The notes under the pieces are model-generated. The model did not search any database, was not told the DNA's origin, and was given only the letters and a program-made list of their open reading frames with translations. Shown one piece after another: positions 37,003-48,109 of a DNA stretch of 64,000 nt. Source of the stretch: CAWGMT01 sp963823675 (GTDB taxonomy: Bacteria; Planctomycetota; Planctomycetia; Isosphaerales; Isosphaeraceae); the NCBI GenBank assembly GCA_963823675.1, contig CAWGMT010000009.1, positions 558,001 to 622,000 of the forward strand. Reading direction: 5' to 3'. Numbering within the stretch: the first letter of the stretch is position 1; every line of letters begins with the position of its first letter. The position numbers and the translations under genes are program-made.

Positions 37003-38866
37003 TGTACTATCTCTGGGTTCGATCGGACGGCGGGGTCGGCCCGATCTATCTCCCACCAGCGCGGTGTGAAGTGTCCCCGCAACCCGTCGAATTTTCTTCC
37101 GCCATCAAGCCAAAGACTTACGCCGAATCGTGCGCCGCGCGATTTGACAGCTTCACATTGCGCAGGTAAAGTAGTTGCATAGGTGTAAGTGTGCGCAATC
37201 CGTTCCAGATTGCCCAGCCACCCGGTGCCGCAACGTAGTAATTCGCCGGTGCTGAAACGTGGGACATCGCGATCGATCATGAGACGCCCCGAGGCGAGTC
37301 GATCGCCCGTTTCGCGGGGCTCGGGGACGCCCGAAATCGGGCCTGGTTCAAAACGGCCCTTTTTGAGGTAACAGGACGGACCGCATCTATAACCCTGTCT
37401 AGATTCCGGTCCCGCGTCAAGGCGATCGGATTCGTGCAGTTTCACCCGGTTCTGCCGATCATGGCGGAAGTCGCGAACGCGAGGGTTGAGACGGCAACCA
37501 GGCCGAGAGCGGTTGTTGCGATCTGGCAGGAATGGCGAGTTGGACGGGCTATTCGGTCGTCAGACCGCATTCTCGGTACATACTCGGCATACTTGGCACG
37601 CGCAGAAGCGTGCCCACTATGCCGAGTATGTGCCCAGTATGTCTCGGGCACGGCGGCCTGCGATGCACGAGCGGATGTGCCTTTCAACTGTCGAGACGGC
37701 GTGGAGAAGCACGCCGATGAGCTGAGCGGGACGGGCGAAATCGGCAAAACGCGTCGAACGAAGCCAATTTCGCTGAATCCATGAGGATCGTGGAAGCACA
37801 AGATCCGATTCAAGTTACGGCAAATTCGGGCGCTCGTTCGCGACTTGACAAGCGGGGTGGCGCGGCCAGGCATGTCGAGAATCATCTGAACTGGGGCAAA
37901 CGAGTTCCCTCCAGCTTTGTAGCGCTTCGTGAGCTGTTCGCGGCCGTAAAGGACGTCTTTGCTGCATGATAGGCGGTCCGGCCATTTGTTTCGTGGTCTT
38001 TGCACTCCCGTCCTCCTGACCGCCTCCGCTGGAACACATGTCTGCGGCGCAGGAACGTGAGACAGCTCGATCGATGATGAGTCGCGCCGAGGCGATTCAG
38101 CAGCCCGATTCGCGGGGCTCGAGAGGGGCTGGAATCGGCCGAATTTGACGACACAAGAACCAATGGACAAGCAACTTATGACGAGCACCCACTCCGTCGC
38201 CGATCTCCGAGGGATTTCGTTGGCGAACCTTGCGAGATGGAACGGGGACCCTTCCAAAACGTCTCAGATTGTCTCATTTTTTCTCATCGAGAATCGCTTA
38301 TCGATCGCGTCGCGGGCGGCGAGGGGGTTGGGAACCCCCGCCGAAAACGGCAATGTTTGGCGCCATTTTGCATCACGGTTTTGACGATTTTGGCCGGATT
38401 TTTCGGCGAGCTCGCCCATCAGGGCGCAAATTGGCGCGCATGCGGCCCCGAAAACGCTGGCTTTGAACCACGCCCAATCGCCAACGGACGCGCGGCGCTC
38501 TTGAAAATGGCGCACGGTTCCAAGTCGTCACGTGGCGGGCGACAATCGATGGGTGGCTGGGGTCGAGCCGGTTCGCGAGAGTTCCCGGGATCCGCTACGA
38601 GCGATTAACATCGAGTCACAGTGCAAGCGGAAAGGCCTTCGGCGTCGTTTACGTTTGCCGCCTCGACTAGAGTCCCCGCGGTTAAGCTCAACGGTCGCCG
38701 TCGCCGTCGCCGTTGGCTCCGGGTTGACGAGCTTGCCGGCTCCGGCCCCGGCCGCGCTGTAGATTCTCCTGTCGGACGCGCGTATCTTTCCAGTACAAGC
38801 GTGGCTCCGCAGCGGTATCGACCATGATAGCATGACTGTTCTGTTGGCTTTGCAAGCGATCGCCCC
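37003..38866. other. Long intergenic region with palindromes, no recognised gene
   Basis: About 1.9 kb without a supported gene; the open frames here have no recognisable domain. It holds the hairpin at 37579-37630 and a pair of similar blocks (near 37277-37350 and 38066-38145) sharing ATCGATxATGA, GCCxCGAGGCGA and CGCGGGGCTCG. Near 38690-38730 lies a GCCGTC-rich stretch with the CCGTTGGCTCCGGGTT motif of the 12.6-kb palindrome. The RND pump promoter should lie at the right end. Confidence 0.55.
37579..37630. repeat. Stem-loop with 23-bp imperfect arms
   Basis: The arms 37579-37601 (CATACTCGGCATACTTGGCA...) and 37608-37630 (...CACTATGCCGAGTATG) pair with three mismatches around a 6-base loop (GCAGAA). 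A short partial match (CAGTATGTC) follows. This is typical of REP-type hairpins. Confidence 0.7.
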
Positions 38867-41800
38867 ATGAACCCCATTGTTTTTGCCCTCCGCCGGCCGG
38901 TGACCGTGATGATGCTGGTGCTTGCGCTGGCCCTGGGCGGCGTTTACAGCGTCGTGCGCATGCAGAAGGACATCTTTCCGTCGCTGAATCAGCCAGTTCT
39001 TTACGTCATCCACAACTACGGCGGGATGGACCCCAAGCAGATCGAGGGGCTGATCACCAACCAATATGAGCTGTTCTTCCAGTACGTGAACAACGTCGAG
39101 CACGTCGAGTCGCGGTCGATCCAGAGCATGATGATGATCAAGTTGTACTTCATGCCGGGGACCGACATGGCCGAGGCCACGGCCCAGACCGTTGCGTACT
39201 GCAATCGAGCCTTGTCGATCATGCCCGTGGGCTCGCTGCCGCCGTACGTCGTCCGGCTCGACGCGGGCAGCCTTCCGGTCGGTTACCTCGTCTTTGAGAG
39301 CAAGACGAAGTCGGTCGGCCAGATGGAGGACCTGGCCTTGTACCGGGTCCGGCCGATGTTCGCTGGACTGGCGGGGATTTCCTCGCCGCCCCCCTTCGGC
39401 GGCAACATCCGGACGATCGTGGTCAGCGTCGACCCTGACCGCCTCCGCTCCTACAACCTCTCGCCCCAGGACGTCGTGAACGCGATCGACCGTGGCAACT
39501 ACATCAGCCCTTCGGGCAACGTGAACATCAAGGACCAGCTCACGATCGTGCCGTCGAACACCATGGTCGCCGACCCTCAGGAGCTGCGCAACGTACCGCT
39601 CAAGCTCGGCGAAAACGTCTATATCCGCGACGTCGGCACGGTGGCCGACGCGACCGACATTCCGGTCGGCTATGCACTGGTCAACGGCCGGAAGTCGGTC
39701 TATCTGCCGGTGGTCAAGCAGGCATCGGCGTTGACCCTGACGGTCGTCAACGCGGTCAAGACGAACCTGGCCCGGTTCCAGGCGGCCATGCCCGACGACG
39801 TGACGGTCTCGTATGAATTCGACGAGTCGCCGATCGTCTATCGCGCGATCGAGAGCGTCGGGGTCGAGGGGGCTTTGGGCGCAGGTCTGACCGGTCTGAT
39901 GGTCTTGCTCTTCCTGCGCGACCTGCGGGCCGTGATCGTGGTCGTGCTGAACATTCCGCTGGCACTCCTGGGATCGATCGTCGTGCTCAACCTGAGCGGG
40001 CATACGATCAACATCATGACCTTGGGCGGGCTGGCGCTCGCCATCGGCATCCTGGTCGACGAGGCGACGGTCGAGATCGAGAACATTCACACCCAGATGG
40101 AGCACACGCCGTCCTTGTCGCGCGCCGTGAGGCAGGGCAACATGGAAACGGCCGTACCGCGGCTACTGGCGCTCTTGTGCATCCTCTCGGTGTTCATACC
40201 GTCGTTCATCATGGAAGGAGCGGTGCGGTCGCTGTTCGTGCCGCTCTCACTGGCGGTCGGCGCATCGATGGTCACGTCTTACCTGCTCTCGAGCACGCTG
40301 GTGCCGGTCCTCTCCGTGTGGCTCCTGGCGAACCGTCACGTGGCGCATGCCCACGCGGACGGCCACGCGCCTTCGCCGGGACTGTTCGAGCGGCTTCAGG
40401 GACGGTTCGAGCGCCTGGTTGCCTGGACGGTCGCGCACGGCCGGGCGGTTGTCTTCTTGTACCTGATCGCGGCCGGAGCCGTCGTGGTCGTCGTGGGAGG
40501 AGGGCTGGGGCGCGAGCTCTTTCCGCGGGTCGACGCCGGCCAGTTCCAGCTCCGGGTCCGCCCGCCGCAAGGGACGCATTACGAGCTGACTCGCCAGGTC
40601 GCGCAAAAGACGCTCGAGGTGGTCGCGGAGGAGGTCGGGCCCGAGAATATCGACATCACAATGGGCTACGTCGGGGCGAACCCGCCGCAGTTTACCATCA
40701 ACATGGCCTACCTCTGGAGCCGCGGCCCCGACGACAGCATGCTCCGGATCGGTCTGCGCGAGGGGAGCAAGGTCGACATCTTCGAGCTCCAGGAGAAATT
40801 GCGGAGGGTGTTGCCCAAAAAGGTAGGCGCGTGGTTCCGCGAGGAGGTGTTGCGCCTGGGCCTCACCGCCAAGCAGGCGGATCAGCGTGTCGGCGACATG
40901 GTCTTCGCCTTCGAGCCCGGCGATCTGATCGCCGAGACGATGAGTTGGGCGCGCCCGCGCCGATCGAGGTCGTTGTCAACGGCCGCAGCCTTGCTGACTC
41001 AAGCGCGTTCATGGACAAGCTCCGCGGTGAGTTTGACCAGATCGAGTCGCTGCGCGACGTGCAGATCCAGCAGTCGCTCCATTACCCCACCATTCAGGTG
41101 ACGATTGATCGCGAGCGGGCCGGTTTGAGCGGCGTGACCGCGCGCGATATCGGCGAATCGCTGATCGCCGCCACATATTCCAGCCGCTACACCACCCGCA
41201 TCTACTGGCGCGACGACGTCAGCGGCAACTCGTACCAGGTGCAGGTGCAGGTGCCGCCGCCGAGAATGACCGACGCGACCGACGTGGGCCTGGTGCCGCT
41301 CACGACGCCGGCACTCCGCCAGGCCGCGATGAAGACCGAATCTCCCTCGAACCCCGCGAGCCCCCTCCTGGTGCGCGACGTGGCCCGCGTCATGCGCAGC
41401 GAGATGCCCGGCGAGGTCGACCGCTACAACATGAGGCGCTATCTGAGCCTGACGGCCAATATCGAGGGCGAGGACTTAGGCCGCGTGATCGACCGGCTCG
41501 ATGCGGCGATCACGCGCGCCGGAAAGCCGCCCAAGGGGACCGAGGTCGAGCTGCGCGGCCAGGTCCGTCCCATGAAGCAGATGTTCCAGAGCCTGGAGAT
41601 CGGGCTCTCCGTGGCCGTGCTGGTCATCCTGATCATGCTGAGCGCGTATTTCCAGGCGCCCCGCCTGGCCTTGACCGCCGTGGCGTCGGTGCCCGCCGTG
41701 CTGGCTGGCGTCGTGCTGGCGCTCTGGGCCACGCGCACTACATTGAACATAGAATCATTTATGGGTGCCATCATGGCCGTTGGCGTGGCGGTATCGAACG

Positions 41801-42267
41801 CGATCATGCTGGTCAGCTTCGGCGACCGCCATCGCCGCGAGGAGGGCATGACGGCCGCCCAGGCGGCGATCACCGCGGCCAGAGGGCGGCTCCGCCCGAT
41901 CATCATGACCGCGTGCGCCATGATCTCGGGGATGATTCCGATGTCGCTCGGCCTGGAAAAGGGGAGCGAGCAAAATGCTCCGCTGGGCAGGGCGGTGATC
42001 GGCGGCATGGCCTGTGCGACGTTTGCGACGCTCCTGGTCTTGCCGGCCGTTTTCACACTGCTCATGAGCCGTGTCTCGAACCAATCCCCCTCGCTCGACC
42101 CGGACGACCCGGCGAGCGCCCATTATGACCCCATCTCCGGCGACGGCCATCCCGCGGCGACGTCCGACGGCGTCGGACCAAAGCCGGCCGGCCGATTGGC
42201 CGCTTACACCGCTCATACCGACCCATCGCACGAACAGGACGCCCCGCATGACGACGCCAACCGATGA
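38867..42267 (+). CDS. RND-family efflux transporter (one-base frameshift)
   Basis: Inner-membrane resistance-nodulation-division pump, about 1133 aa after correction. The first helix is LRRPVTVMMLVLALALGGVY. The first helix bundle includes TINIMTLGGLALAIGILVDE followed by ATVEIENI, and the second includes GAIMAVGVAVSNAIMLVSFG and MIPMSLGLEKGSEQNAPLGR. The porter domains lie between. The frame breaks near 40953 within GAGACGATGAGTTGGGCGCG: frame one ends ETMSWARP, while the next frame continues APAPIEVVVNGRSLADSSAF. One lost base explains it. Everything else is well preserved. The adaptor and GlpD genes follow. Substrate unknown; a TolC-like channel is at 15.8 kb. Confidence 0.9.
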
Positions 42268-42490
42268 CATCCCGACCGCGCCGGCCCGGCCCCGCATCCG
42301 CGTGGGGCCGGTATTCCTCGCCACCACCATGGCCGCGCTCCTGCGCGACGGTTCGGCGCAGGTCTCCTGACCCCGCCGTGCGCCGGACCGAAGGTCTCCC
42401 GCGGTGCGCGGCCCCGGAGACATGCGGTCACCCCGGCCCCGCAGCGCATTCGCAAGGGGCCGGTATGCCTCGCCACAGCCATGGCGGCGC
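42249..42490 (+). repeat. Diverged local duplication at the start of the adaptor gene
   Basis: An ATG at 42249 opens a 40-codon frame (RIRVGPVFLATTMAALL, stop at 42368) that overlaps the RND stop. At 42445 a similar sequence (RIRKGPVCLATAMAALLANG) leads into the adaptor protein. The two copies are 152 bp apart and about three-quarters identical over 50 bp. The adaptor gene may originally have begun at 42249 and been interrupted by a partial duplication. Confidence 0.5.
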
Positions 42491-43827
42491 TTCTGGCGAA
42501 TGGCTGCGGGCACTCGCAGCACAGCGGAGCACCATCAGGCCGAAGCACTGCCGGGGCCGCGAACGGGGAAGGCAAGACGGCCGGCATCCGGGTGATCCGG
42601 GCCGAGCGGCGGGACATCCGGATGACGGTCGTCCAGCCGGGAACGATCGAGGCGTTTGAAACGACGCCGGTCTATTCCCGGATCGCCGGCTATGTCGAGA
42701 AGTACCGCTATAACATCGGCGACCGCGTCAAGCGGGGCGATGTCTTGATCGACATGTGGGTTCCCGATCTGGTCGAGGCGCACCAGCAAAAGATCGCCGC
42801 AACGCATCGGGCTGAAGTTCAGATCGAGGTGACGAAAAGCGCGCTCGAGGCCGCGGAGGCCAGGGTCAAGACCACCGAGGCCCGGATCGTCTCAGCCAGG
42901 GCAGGCGTGAAACGGGCTCAGGCCAGCTACACGCGCTGGGATTCGGAATACAAGCGGCTCGAGACGCTCGTCGGCCAGCACGTTCTCGACGTGCAGGTGC
43001 GCGACGAGACGTATCGCCAGTTCGAGGAAGCCGCCGCCGCGCGCGACCAGGCCGATTCCCTGGTCGTCGAAACGACCGCCGACCGCGACCGCGCGATTGC
43101 CGATCGCGACAAGGCGCGCGTTGACGTCGAGGCCGCCCGAGCAGATCTGGAGGTCGCCAAGGCCGACGAGCGCCTGGCCAAGGTGCTGCTGGATTACGGT
43201 CAAATCAAGGCGCCATACGCCGGTGTGATCACCGAGCGCAACGTCAGCCCCGGCGACTACCTCCAGCCCGGCGGCAGCACGAGCGGACGGCCGCTTTTCG
43301 TCCTGGAGCAGATCGACCCGGTCCGCGTCTTTGTCGGCGTTCCCGAGCTCGCCTCGTTCTTCATCCACGAGGGCGATATCGCGCTCATCCGGTTCCAGGC
43401 ATTGCCCGGAATCACGCGCGACGGCAAAGTCGTCCGCTCGGGCTTCGCGCTCAACCCGTCCACGCGCACCTTGCAGACCGAGGTTGACGTCGCGAATGGG
43501 GATGGCCACCTCCATCCCGGCTGGTACGCCACCGTCACCATCGCGATCGAGCGCAAGCAGGTGTGGGCCCTTCCGTCGGACGCCATCGGCTTCCACGGAA
43601 CAGACAATTACTACGTCTTTCTTGAGATTGACGGCAAGCCCGTCCGTAAACGGATCATCATCGGCGTCTCCGACGATCTGTACACCGAGGTCCTCCGGAA
43701 GAGCGCCCCCGGCCTCAATACCAACGTCTGGCCGACATTCGACGGCACGGAGCGTGTCCTTGCTGGCAACCTCGACATCCTGGGCGAAAGCCAGCCGGCG
43801 AAGACAGAGGGAAGCGGCAATCCATGA
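42481..43827 (+). CDS. RND efflux periplasmic adaptor (HlyD/MFP family)
   Basis: A 448-aa membrane-fusion protein linking the RND pump to an outer membrane channel. The ATG at 42481 leads to ALLANGCGHS, a possible lipobox cysteine. Domains: lipoyl half-motif (PVYSRIAGYVEKYRYNIGDR then VKRGDVLIDM), a long alpha-hairpin (residues about 100-230, ALEAAEARVKTTEARIVSAR), the second lipoyl half (GQIKAPYAGVITERNVSPGD), then beta-barrel (VRVFVGVPELASFFIHEGD) and membrane-proximal regions. It lies 214 bp after the RND gene, and its stop overlaps the glpD start (ATGATGG). The N-terminal signal region may have been altered by a local duplication. Intact. Confidence 0.88.
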   Translation: MAALLANGCGHSQHSGAPSGRSTAGAANGEGKTAGIRVIRAERRDIRMTVVQPGTIEAFETTPVYSRIAGYVEKYRYNIGDRVKRGDVLIDMWVPDLVEAHQQKIAATHRAEVQIEVTKSALEAAEARVKTTEARIVSARAGVKRAQASYTRWDSEYKRLETLVGQHVLDVQVRDETYRQFEEAAAARDQADSLVVETTADRDRAIADRDKARVDVEAARADLEVAKADERLAKVLLDYGQIKAPYAGVITERNVSPGDYLQPGGSTSGRPLFVLEQIDPVRVFVGVPELASFFIHEGDIALIRFQALPGITRDGKVVRSGFALNPSTRTLQTEVDVANGDGHLHPGWYATVTIAIERKQVWALPSDAIGFHGTDNYYVFLEIDGKPVRKRIIIGVSDDLYTEVLRKSAPGLNTNVWPTFDGTERVLAGNLDILGESQPAKTEGSGNP

Positions 43828-45392
43828 TGGGATCACTCGGTCGAACCGAGAACCTCGACCGGCTGCGCGGCCGGGCGACGTGGGACGTTGTCATTATCGG
43901 CGGCGGGGCCACGGGCCTGGGGTCGGCCGTTGACGCGGCGGCGCGCGGCTATCGGACTCTCCTTGTCGAGGCCCGCGACTTCGCCCAGGGAACCTCCAGC
44001 CGCAGCACCAAGCTGATCCACGGCGGAGTGCGCTACCTGGCCCAGGGAAACATCGCCCTGGTTCGCGAAGCGCTCAAGGAGCGTGGCGTCCTCTTGCGGA
44101 ACGCTCCGCACCTGGTACACCCCCGCGACTTTGTCGTGCCGGCCTATCGCTGGCTCGATTTGCCGTTCTACGGCATCGGACTGAAACTCTACGACCTGCT
44201 CGCGGGCCGATACGGAATCGGGAGATCGCACCGCGCCGGCCGCAATGAGGTCATCGAGCAAATCCCCACGATCCGCACCGAAGGCTTGCACGGCGGCATT
44301 GTCTATACCGACTGTCAGTTCGACGACGCCCGCATGGCGATGACCCTGGCGCGAACGGTCGTCGACCTGGGTGGGACCGCGCTCAACTACGCGCCGGTTA
44401 CGGGGTTCATCAAGAATGGCGGCCGGATCGCGGGCGTGATCGCGCAGGACGCCGAGAGCGGCGAGTCGTTCGAGATCTCGGCGCGGGCCGTGATCAATGC
44501 GACCGGCGTTTACGTCGACGGTGTGCGGCGGCTCGACGACCCGAGTGCCGCGCCGATTCTGTCGCCCAGTCAAGGAGCCCACCTGGTCTTGGGCCGCTCA
44601 TTCCTGCCGGGCGCAAGTGCTCTCATGGTGCCCAGGACCGACGACGGCCGCGTCTTGTTTGCGATCCCCTGGCACGACCGGGTCTTGGTCGGCACGACGG
44701 ATACGCCGATCTCGAGCCTTCCGACCGAGCCCAAGCCGCTCGAGGCGGAGCTTGACTTTCTGCTGGCGCACGCCACGCGCTACTTGAGCAAGCCGCCCCA
44801 GCCGTCGGACATCTTGAGCACCTTCGCCGGACTGAGGCCCCTGCTCCGCGGCCATGGCGGCCTGGCCACGGCCAAGCTTTCGCGGGAGCACGCCGTCGTC
44901 GCCTCGAGCGCCGGCCTGGTCACGATCACCGGCGGAAAATGGACCACCTACCGGCGGATGGCGACCGACGCGGTGGACCAGGCGGCGAGGGTTGCCGGCC
45001 TGGCGCCGCGGCCCGCCGCGACCGCCGATCTCAAGCTGCACGGATGGACCGAAGGAAACGCCAGCGGCGACGGCGAGTTGACCCTGTACGGGTCCGACAG
45101 GCCGGCGGTCCTTGCCGTGCTTGCCGAGAGACCGGAATGGAGCGAACGGCTGCATCCAGCTTTGCCCTACCGCGCAGGCGAGGTGGTCTGGTCGGCTCGT
45201 CACGAAGCGGCCCGCACGATCGAGGACGTGCTGGCGCGGCGGACGCGCGGCCTGTTTCTCGACGCCAGGGCCAGCATGGAGGCCGCGCCGCTGGTCGCTG
45301 GGATTCTGGCGGCCGAGCTGAGCCGCGACCAGGTGTGGCAAGAACGTCAGGTCGAGGATTTCCGAAGGGTGGCGAGCGGCTATCTTTGGTAA
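43824..45392 (+). CDS. glpD: Aerobic glycerol-3-phosphate dehydrogenase
   Basis: A 522-aa FAD enzyme that oxidises sn-glycerol-3-phosphate to dihydroxyacetone phosphate and passes electrons to quinone. Features: the FAD site (WDVVIIGGGATGLGSAVDAA), GTSSRSTKLIHGGVRYLAQG, VYTDCQFDDARMAMTLARTV, INATGVYVDGVR, LFAIPWHDRVLVGTTDTP, TFAGLRPLL, the C-terminal GLVTITGGKWTTYRRMA and the DUF-type C-terminal helices. It overlaps the adaptor stop by 4 bp and so is probably co-translated with the efflux genes, an unusual association. Intact; membrane-associated. Confidence 0.95.
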   Translation: MMGSLGRTENLDRLRGRATWDVVIIGGGATGLGSAVDAAARGYRTLLVEARDFAQGTSSRSTKLIHGGVRYLAQGNIALVREALKERGVLLRNAPHLVHPRDFVVPAYRWLDLPFYGIGLKLYDLLAGRYGIGRSHRAGRNEVIEQIPTIRTEGLHGGIVYTDCQFDDARMAMTLARTVVDLGGTALNYAPVTGFIKNGGRIAGVIAQDAESGESFEISARAVINATGVYVDGVRRLDDPSAAPILSPSQGAHLVLGRSFLPGASALMVPRTDDGRVLFAIPWHDRVLVGTTDTPISSLPTEPKPLEAELDFLLAHATRYLSKPPQPSDILSTFAGLRPLLRGHGGLATAKLSREHAVVASSAGLVTITGGKWTTYRRMATDAVDQAARVAGLAPRPAATADLKLHGWTEGNASGDGELTLYGSDRPAVLAVLAERPEWSERLHPALPYRAGEVVWSARHEAARTIEDVLARRTRGLFLDARASMEAAPLVAGILAAELSRDQVWQERQVEDFRRVASGYLW

Positions 45393-45422
45393 CGCCCCGG
45401 ATGTCGTTGGTAGAGTGAGCCG

Positions 45423-45794
45423 TCAGCTCCAGAAGCAATCCATGGGGTCGCGCGCGATGAAGTCGAGGGCGTCGTCGAGTGAGAGGACGGTCGTTCCCAT
45501 CATGCCGACGGGTGCGCAGCAATCCTGATCCGCGCTCCAGCGCAGGACCTCGAAGCGCCTGCTGCGCTCCTTGGGGCGAAGGCGCGCGACCGGCGTGCCG
45601 GTATCTTCGCGAATCAACGTGTAACCTCGTGCGTCCTTCCGGACAGACACCCCCCCGCCCTGCTCGCGGTTGAACGCCTCGATGCGGCTCTGCACGAAGT
45701 CGATGATGACCGATGTCTCTCGACGGTTGCTCTTGGCCGCCGATTGCTCGGCTCGATCGGGTGCGTGGCGTCTGGGTGAGTTTTTCGACTTCAT
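45423..45794 (-). CDS. Conserved hypothetical protein
   Basis: A 123-aa protein from the ATG at 45794, with a strong GGAGGGA six bases upstream. The N-terminal 30 residues are basic and disordered-looking. The rest (VIIDFVQSRIEAFNREQGGG, YTLIREDTGTPVARLRPKER, LSLDDALDFIARDPMDCFW) appears a compact alpha/beta domain with a Trp-rich end. No family I can name. It converges with glpD, the stops being 30 bp apart. Confidence 0.7.
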   Translation of the reverse strand: MKSKNSPRRHAPDRAEQSAAKSNRRETSVIIDFVQSRIEAFNREQGGGVSVRKDARGYTLIREDTGTPVARLRPKERSRRFEVLRWSADQDCCAPVGMMGTTVLSLDDALDFIARDPMDCFWS

Positions 45795-46037
45795 TGGGTC
45801 CCTCCTTGCCTCGAAAGAGCAACCTGGCGATCGCGGACACATCCGGCAAGGCTTGCTATCAGGCTAAAATGAGTTCCCTGGCTCCGCGTGCATCGTTTAG
45901 GGCGAGCGTTTCTGATCCTGAGTGGCTGCTGCGAGCGGACACCTCGTGATTGCTTATCATACCCAATGCCGAAGCAAAAGTAGAGGACCAAACCTCTCGG
46001 GCCGGGTCGGTTTCGATTCCCGTGATTGCCCCCGATT

Positions 46038-46104
46038 GGGAGGGCGAGGCTCCGTCCGAGCCTTGTCAAAGCTAGTGCCGACTCGGACAGAGCCTCGCCC
46101 TCCC
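46038..46104. repeat. 23-bp inverted repeat, REP-like hairpin
   Basis: The arms 46038-46060 (GGGAGGGCGAGGCTCCGTCC plus GAG) and 46082-46104 pair with a single mismatch across a 21-bp loop. The hairpin lies in the 450-bp gap between the convergent hypothetical/glpD pair and the acetolactate-synthase-like gene. Confidence 0.75.
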
Positions 46105-46247
46105 GGACCAGCCCGATGACAGTGTCGACTCACACGCATAGACTGGGGCAATCCGGAGCCGGGCCATCGGGCTGTACGATGAACCGATCCGTGTCGAACC
46201 GGAGTCCGGGCTCCGGGAGCACCCATTTTCCTCGAAGGAACCCTGCG

Positions 46248-47848
46248 ATGGCAAGTGGTGCGGACGTGCTGGCGGACGGGCTGGCCCGGTGGGGCGCGAG
46301 CCATCTCTTCGGAATGCCGGGGTCGCATTCCACGACGATCTATGACGCAGTCGGCCGCCAGGGCTCGATCAGCACAATCCTGGTACGCAACGAGCAGGCC
46401 GCCGCATTCGCGGCCGACGGTTATGCCCGCGTAAGCGGCCGGCCCGGCATCGTCTGCACCACCGCCGGCCCTGGCGCGACCAATGCTCTTTCCGGCATCG
46501 CGGAGTGCTGGGCCGATTCCGTGCCCGTCCTCTTGCTAGCGGGGCAGGTGAACTCCGCCACCCTCGACCAGGAGTGCGGCAACTACCACGAGATTGACCT
46601 GGAACAGATCTTCAGGCCGGTGACCAAGTGGTGCGGGACCGTGCGGCGCCGGGTCAGATCCCGGCATTACTCGGCTCGGCTTTCGCCGCCATGACCCGCG
46701 GACGTCCCCGTCCCGCTGCTCTGTTCTTGCCGCAAGACCTGATGCGCGAGCCCTGCCCGGTCTCGGCCGATCGATTGGATTTTCAAGAATGCCCCGTGGC
46801 GTCCCTACCCGCCGCCGCGATCGCCCAAGCCGCGGAGATGTTGGCCGGAGCGGATCGACCGATCATTCTCGCCGGCGGTGGCAGCTTGTGGTCCGAGGCC
46901 GCCTCTGAGATCAAGGCGCTCGCGAAACGGATCGAGGCGCCGGTCGTTACCACGCTCAATGCCAAGGGACTGCTCGACGAGCGCGATCCGCTATCGCTCG
47001 GTCATGCCCGTTCGGCCCGGGCCCGGGCCGTCTTACCGCACGCCGATGTGATGCTGGCCATCGGTTGCCGGTTCACCGAAGTCATGACCGACTGGAGGCG
47101 GTTGCCGGTTCCCCGAGCGCTCATCCAGATCGACCTCGACCCGCTTCAGATCGGGATGAACTATCCGGCCGTCCTGGGAATCGTGGCCGATGCCAGAGCC
47201 GCCGTACGGTCGATCCTGGACGCATTATCGCCCCGGCCCCGGCCCAGCGGCTGGGGAAAACTGTGGGAAGAGGCGCGGGATCTCCGTCCCGCCAAACCGG
47301 AGTGGTTGATCGATACGTTGCGCGATGCCCTGGCGGGCGATGTTCCGGTCTTCACCGACGCGTGCGAGATCGGTTATCGAATGCAGACGGACTGGGTTTC
47401 CCACGGACCGCGGCGGTTCTTCTACCCTTCTAATTACATCACGCTGGGCTGGGCCTTTCCCGCGGCCGTCGGGGCGGCCGTCGCCCTCGATGGCAGGCCG
47501 GTCGTCTCGGTAAGCGGTGACGGCGGCTTCGTGATGACCGCCCAGGAACTTGCCACGGCCGCTCGCTACCGCCTGAGGGTGATCGCGCTGGTCCACAACG
47601 ACGCCACTTACGGCGCGATCAAGAACATTCAAAAAGGCGTGCACGCCGGCCGCTATATCGACGTCGATCTCACTAACCCCGACTTCGTCGCGCTCGCCGC
47701 GGCCTACGGCGTTCCCGGTTGTCGAGCCAACGGGCCTGAGGAATTGAGCAGCGCCGTGGGTGCAGCGCTCGAACGATCGGGACCATCGCTGATCGAGGTT
47801 CCGGACCAGTGGCGATTTCTGCGCGACCTGGCGACGCCGTTTCTGTAG
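46248..47848 (+). CDS. Acetolactate synthase-like thiamine-diphosphate enzyme (frameshifted)
   Basis: About 533 aa after correction of one lost base. The N-terminal domain has the catalytic Glu (LVRNEQAAAFAADGYARVSG) and GIVCTTAGPGATNALSGIAE. The central domain has PIILAGGGSLWSEAASEI and VVTTLNAKGLLDE. The C-terminal thiamine-diphosphate site is VSVSGDGGFVMTAQELATAA followed by ALVHNDATYG. The family includes IlvB, but no IlvN is adjacent and the sequence may be a paralogue such as an oxalyl-CoA- or benzoylformate-type decarboxylase. The frame breaks near 46640-46655 (KWCGTVRR to PGQIPALLGSAFAAM). AAGGA lies eight bases before the ATG at 46248. Confidence 0.82.
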
Positions 47849-48109
47849 CCGGTCTGAAACGGGCGCGGAAGGATTGGAGTTTGCGGGTGCCGCATCGGCG
47901 ACTTCGCTCACCGGCACCCGGGAGCTGAGCCGCGAGACCACGACGTGGCCGAACTTCGCAGTTTTCGCAAGCTGGCAACGCCGTTCGAGTGGGCAGGACA
48001 CTGCCGCGGGACCGCCCGCACGCGGCGGTCCAGAGCCTGCCAGCCGGGGAGGCTGGCCCACAGCCCTGAATTCGAGCCTTCCGAGTCAACCGAGAGCTTC
48101 CAATCAGCA
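47849..48109. other. Convergent intergenic gap with GC hairpin
   Basis: Lies between converging genes. It contains GGACCGCC...GGCGGTCC (48009-48031, an 8-bp perfect stem). This could serve as a bidirectional terminator, though no T-tract follows. Nothing coding is seen. Confidence 0.4.

Noticed and set aside
37434..37784. 116-codon plus-strand frame
   Set aside because: It runs through a long hairpin (37579-37630) and has no domain or ribosome binding site.
38528..40105. 525-codon minus-strand frame opposite the RND pump
   Set aside because: His/Asp/Arg-rich shadow of the RND coding sequence with no recognisable domain.
46248..47848. Naming the enzyme ilvB
   Set aside because: No ilvN or ilvC neighbour and the family has many paralogues with other reactions.
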